In this document: piece after piece, positions 15,109-17,330 of the stretch | Position numbering within the stretch: the first letter of the stretch is position 1 | Layout: each line of letters opens with the position of its first letter | Assembly: GCA_900544905.1 (NCBI GenBank) | Contig: UQXF01000077.1 | Location: forward strand, 1 to 17,330 | From: an uncultured Clostridium sp. | GTDB lineage: Bacteria > Bacillota > Clostridia > Lachnospirales > Lachnospiraceae | Reading direction: 5' to 3' | Length of the DNA stretch: 17,330 bases | Position numbers and translations under genes: made by a program | The notes under the pieces: model-generated | What the model was told of the DNA's origin: nothing | The model's database searches: none | Seen by the model: the letters and a program-made list of their open reading frames with translations, nothing else

Positions 15109-15162
15109 GAGGCTGTCGTACGGAATGAATATTTTTATTGACTAAGTGCGGCAGCTCTTTTT
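15109..15162 (+). terminator. Terminator/attenuator between rpsB and tsf
   Basis: The arm 15109-15121 pairs with 15146-15157: twelve pairs including two G-U, with one bulged G at 15111 or 15112. The stem is closed by an AT-rich loop of 24 bases and followed by five T (15158-15162). It lies wholly in the 108-base rpsB-tsf gap, 26 bases after the rpsB stop. No convincing new promoter lies between it and tsf, so it probably reduces rather than blocks tsf transcription. Confidence 0.7.
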
Positions 15163-15191
15163 AAGAAATAAAAAAGATGGAGGAAATAAAA

Positions 15192-16124
15192 ATGGCTATT
15201 ACAGCAAGTATGGTAAAAGAGTTAAGAGAACAGACCGGCGCCGGTATGATGGATTGTAAGAAAGCACTTACCGCAACAGATGGTGATTTTGATAAAGCAA
15301 TTGAGTTCTTACGTGAGAAGGGTCTTGCAACTGCACAGAAAAAGGCAGGAAGAATTGCAGCGGAAGGTATTGTGGCTACTACCATCAAGGATGGTGGCAA
15401 GACAGCTGCAATTGTAGAAGTAAATGCAGAGACAGACTTTGTTGCAAAGAATGAAGTATTCCAGAATTTTGTTAAGGAAGTTGTAGAGCAGGCAGCAGAT
15501 TCAGATGCAGCTGATATTGAGGCATTTAAGGCTGAGCCTTGGGCAGTTGATACTTCTATGACCGTTCAGGAAAAATTAGCAGCAATGATTGCCAAGATTG
15601 GTGAAAACATGAATATCAGAAGATTTGAGAAGATTGTTTCCGAGGATGGTATCGTTGTTTCTTATATCCACGCTGGTGGTAAGATTGGTGTTTTGGTAGA
15701 AGCTAAGACAGAGTCAGACTCTGATACAGTTAAGGAAGCACTTAAGAATGTGGCTATGCAGATTGCTGCTTTGAATCCAAAGTATGTTTCAACAGATGAA
15801 GTACCGGAGGATTACAAGGAGCATGAGAAGGAAATCTTAATGGCTCAGGCTAAGAATGACCCTAAGAATGCAAGCAAGCCGGAGAATATCATTGAGAAGA
15901 TGATTATGGGCCGTCTTAACAAGGAATTAAAAGAGGTTTGTTTATTAGAGCAGGAGTATGTTAAGGCTGAGAACAAGGAGACAGTTGCCAAGTATTTAGA
16001 GGCTGTTTCAAAAGAGGTTGGTTCTCCTGTTGTTCTCAAGAAATTTGTTCGTTTTGAGACAGGCGAAGGTCTTGAGAAGAAGAATGAGGATTTTGCGGCT
16101 GAGGTTGCAGCACAGATGCAGTAA
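15192..16124 (+). CDS. tsf: Elongation factor Ts
   Basis: EF-Ts is the guanine-nucleotide exchange factor that recycles EF-Tu. The 310-aa product has the N-terminal UBA-like domain (about 1-50) with VKELREQTGAGMMDCKKAL (8-26) and DFDKAIEFLREKGLATAQKK. The core motif NAETDFVAKNE (about 79-89) contacts EF-Tu. Two dimerisation-type subdomains follow and the end shows the conserved SPVVLKKFVRFETGEGLEK. Length is normal. I chose ATG 15192, with the GGAGG site at 15179-15183 eight bases upstream. An in-frame ATG at 15177 would put the ribosome binding site inside the coding region. It forms the usual rpsB-tsf pair. Confidence 0.99.
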   Translation: MAITASMVKELREQTGAGMMDCKKALTATDGDFDKAIEFLREKGLATAQKKAGRIAAEGIVATTIKDGGKTAAIVEVNAETDFVAKNEVFQNFVKEVVEQAADSDAADIEAFKAEPWAVDTSMTVQEKLAAMIAKIGENMNIRRFEKIVSEDGIVVSYIHAGGKIGVLVEAKTESDSDTVKEALKNVAMQIAALNPKYVSTDEVPEDYKEHEKEILMAQAKNDPKNASKPENIIEKMIMGRLNKELKEVCLLEQEYVKAENKETVAKYLEAVSKEVGSPVVLKKFVRFETGEGLEKKNEDFAAEVAAQMQ

Positions 16125-16162
16125 GTGAACTCCTAATAACAGAACGACGTAAAAAGAATAAG

Positions 16163-16221
16163 GCTCTGAAAGCCTTGTAATCACATATTTATAGGTGATT
16201 ATGAGGATTTCAGAGCTTTTT
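16163..16221 (+). terminator. Strong rho-independent terminator after tsf
   Basis: GCTCTGAAA (16163-16171) pairs perfectly with TTTCAGAGC (16208-16216). After one mismatch the stem continues inward from 16173-16184 with 16195-16206, giving about 21 pairs in all with a 10-base loop. It is followed by five T (16217-16221). It lies 38 bases after the tsf stop. The rest of the gap to the antitoxin gene (16222-16365) is AT-rich and I see nothing else supportable in it. Confidence 0.9.
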
Positions 16222-16365
16222 GTGTTTAAAAAGGAAAAACAGAAACGTTGCTTTTATTGTTTGTATGATGTTCATAAAATGGAAATAATTTATAATTTTT
16301 TATAGAAAACCATTATGAGAAGATAGATTTGTTTGAATCTGAGAATAGGGCATAACAAAAATAGG

Positions 16366-16394
16366 TTGAATTTATCCTAGAAACTGGATATAAT
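16366..16394 (+). promoter_or_regulatory. Promoter of the antitoxin gene
   Basis: TTGAAT (16366-16371), exactly 17 bases, then TATAAT (16389-16394). The antitoxin ATG is 31 bases downstream with a perfect AGGAGG (16412-16417). An inverted repeat TATCC (16373-16377) / GGATA (16386-16390) lies between and over the hexamers and could be the operator for antitoxin autorepression, as is usual for Phd/YefM systems. Confidence 0.75.
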
Positions 16395-16425
16395 AAAATT
16401 AACAAACCATCAGGAGGTGTGAGAA

Positions 16426-16668
16426 ATGACGATTAACACAAACACATTAGTGTCTATTACTGAGGCTAATCAGAATTTTTCCAAAGTAGCAAGGCTGGTA
16501 GATGAACATGGAACAGCAGTGATTCTCAAGAACAATGTGCCAAGATATCTTGTTATTGATTTTAGCAAGGCAGAAGATGATATCATTGCATCTGATGAAG
16601 ATATATTGAGTATTTCAAAAAGATTGATTGAACAGAACAGAGAGGCCTATGAGGTATTGGCAAAATGA
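16426..16668 (+). CDS. Phd/YefM-family antitoxin
   Basis: The 80-aa protein matches the Phd/YefM antitoxin fold. The N-terminal DNA-binding and dimer part has VSITEANQNFSKVARLVDEH (9-28), then GTAVILKNNVPRYLVIDF (29-46). A C-terminal acidic/helical toxin-binding tail follows from about 48 to 80. Such proteins repress their own operon and neutralise a Doc (Fic-fold) or RelE/YoeB toxin. The stop codon overlaps the ATG of the next reading frame as ATGA (16665-16668), the usual antitoxin-toxin coupling, and that frame encodes remnants of a Doc toxin. The antitoxin, its promoter and ribosome binding site look intact, although the partner is broken. Confidence 0.9.
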   Translation: MTINTNTLVSITEANQNFSKVARLVDEHGTAVILKNNVPRYLVIDFSKAEDDIIASDEDILSISKRLIEQNREAYEVLAK

Positions 16669-16969
16669 TTAAACTGACAAAGGAACAGATTTTAATACTT
16701 CATTCGGAACTAATCAAAATGACAGGGGGAGTGATGGCATTAGAGATATTGGACTATTTGAATCTGCCTTAGAAACGCCTTTTCAATCCTATGGTGGAGA
16801 AGAATTATATCCGAGCATTCAAGCAAAGGCAGCGAGATTATGCTATGGACTGGTAAAGAACCATGCAATGGTAGATGGAAATAAAAGAATTGGTGTTCAT
16901 GCGATGTTGGTGTTTTTATCCATTAATGGTTATGAATTGGAGTATACACAGAAAGAATTATCAGATTAA
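16665..16969 (+). pseudogene. Doc-family (Fic-fold) toxin, frameshifted and interrupted
   Basis: Frame 1 from ATG 16665 reads MIKLTKEQILILHSELIKMT, then GG, and meets TAG at 16770. The homologous sequence continues in another frame from about 16728: SDGIRDIGLFESALETPFQS, later YPSIQAKAARLCYGLVKNHA, then MVDGNKRIGVHAMLVFLSIN. This is a Doc toxin with the Fic motif at 16862-16888. The break lies at a run of five G (16725-16729), where six G would restore MTGGSDG. A second lesion is TAA at 16967 in the Doc frame, where the family continues with a helix; the frame then stays open to TGA at 17069-17071. In the Fic motif HAMVDGNKR, Met replaces the usual Phe. Doc toxins AMPylate or phosphorylate translation factors such as EF-Tu. 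This copy is probably inactive. Confidence 0.8.
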
Positions 16970-17017
16970 ATAATTCGTAAAGCAGATGAAATAAATCGTC
17001 AGATTATAATGAAACCT

Positions 17018-17050
17018 AAAAACGCTGGGAACACGCATGTTTTCAGCGTT
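17018..17050 (-). terminator. Hairpin, probable terminator for the minus-strand regulator
   Basis: 17021-17033 pairs with 17038-17050 without mismatch (13 pairs, two of them G-U on the plus strand) around a CGCA loop. On the minus strand the stem runs into five T (complement of 17018-17022), as in a rho-independent terminator lying downstream of the minus-strand gene that ends at 17082. Confidence 0.65.
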
Positions 17051-17092
17051 CAGACTGTAGACAAAGTCTGAAATATGAGAATTACTCATATT
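17051..17092. repeat. Two further adjacent inverted repeats
   Basis: CAGACT (17051-17056) with AGTCTG (17065-17070), and AATATGAG (17072-17079) with CTCATATT (17085-17092), are both perfect. With the stem at 17021-17050 they make three back-to-back hairpins between the broken toxin and the minus-strand regulator. The last one has the regulator's stop codon in its loop. Confidence 0.6.
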
Positions 17093-17330
17093 CCTTTAAT
17101 CTGTTTAATACGGATACCGCATATTGACTGATAACCGCCTTTTCCTTATCCGTAAGTCTTTGGTATTCGATAAGGGCTGAGACAATCAAAGGGTCATTGC
17201 TTAAATCTGTAGCAGCATTGAAATAGGCTTCTTTATCTGAAATGTCGGAAAACATATTGCCTTCACCGGTTCTAAGCCATTGTTCATTTACAAAGCGTCC
17301 ATTCCAGCTAATATTACATATAGATATAAT
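17082..17330 (-). CDS. XRE-type phage-repressor-like regulator, C-terminal part
   Basis: On the minus strand an open frame enters from the window end (17330) and stops at TAA (17084-17082), giving 82 residues without a start. The segment FVNEQWLRTGEGNMF (about 15-29) is the hallmark linker that follows the XRE helix-turn-helix in many phage-type repressors (VNEEWLRTGEGEMF pattern). The tail includes SDKEAYFNAATDLSNDPLIV and LIEYQRLTDKEKAVISQYAV, which looks helical. The DNA-binding N-terminal domain lies beyond the window. Function as a transcriptional regulator is inferred from this motif alone. Such genes are common on prophages and integrative elements, which would fit accessory DNA next to a toxin-antitoxin locus. 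Confidence 0.7.
   Translation of the reverse strand: MISICNISWNGRFVNEQWLRTGEGNMFSDISDKEAYFNAATDLSNDPLIVSALIEYQRLTDKEKAVISQYAVSVLNRLKEYE

Noticed and set aside
15138..15143. TTGACT as -35 of a tsf promoter
   Set aside because: At 16-19 bases downstream there is no -10-like hexamer (17-base position reads TTAAGA), and the site lies inside the loop/arm region of the attenuator hairpin.
15177..15179. ATG 15177 as the tsf start
   Set aside because: It would place the GGAGG ribosome binding site (15179-15183) inside the coding region. ATG 15192 has correct spacing and gives the conserved N-terminus.
16665..16772. 35-codon frame after the antitoxin as a complete small toxin
   Set aside because: Its first 22 residues are the start of a Doc toxin that continues in another frame. 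The remaining residues after the G run are out-of-frame sequence.

Overview
The window reads as a chromosomal contig from a motile, low-to-moderate GC Firmicute. Protein character, gene order and the rpsB-tsf junction suggest a Clostridia member, probably Lachnospiraceae of the Roseburia/Agathobacter/Butyrivibrio type. This placement is an inference from recognised families, not a computed match. The first 42 bases are not biological: they match an Illumina Nextera i5 index and read-1 transposase adapter fused to the genomic sequence, so the left edge is artificial.

Region 1 (44-5187) is the end of a flagellar type III export operon: the last codons of flhB, then flhA, flhF and flhG, which overlap one another, and a PilZ-domain c-di-GMP receptor of the YcgR/YpfA type. 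A rho-independent terminator follows (5208-5236). Region 2 (about 5270-14128) begins with an extended -10 promoter and a candidate sigma-28 promoter. It continues as a tightly packed run: a CheB methylesterase domain without a receiver domain, cheA, cheW, cheC, cheD, a small two-helix membrane protein, the flagellar sigma factor fliA/sigD, a FapA (DUF342) protein, a small unknown protein, a SwrB-like membrane protein and a membrane-anchored MltG-like N-terminal domain. If the sigma-28 promoter is real, FliA would drive its own operon. FlhF/FlhG would set flagellar number and position, FlhA would export substrates, PilZ would couple motility to c-di-GMP, and CheA/W/C/D/B would form a Bacillus-type chemotaxis core. 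CheY, CheR and the receptors are outside the window.

Region 3 (14180-16221) is the ribosomal protein S2 / elongation factor Ts unit: an extended -10 promoter inside an inverted repeat, a structured leader of about 125 nt, rpsB, a terminator-like attenuator, tsf and a strong terminator. The order sigD - swrB-like - rpsB - tsf matches the end of the Bacillus subtilis fla/che region.

Region 4 (16222-17330) is accessory: a Phd/YefM antitoxin with a good promoter, its Doc/Fic toxin partner broken by a one-base frameshift and a stop codon, a run of three hairpins, and the C-terminal part of a phage-repressor-like XRE regulator on the minus strand, cut by the window end.

I found no CRISPR array, insertion sequence, rRNA or tRNA. 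I see no strikingly new multi-gene system. The most distinctive items are the receiver-less CheB, the candidate rpsB leader switch, the little-known genes around fliA and the decayed toxin.
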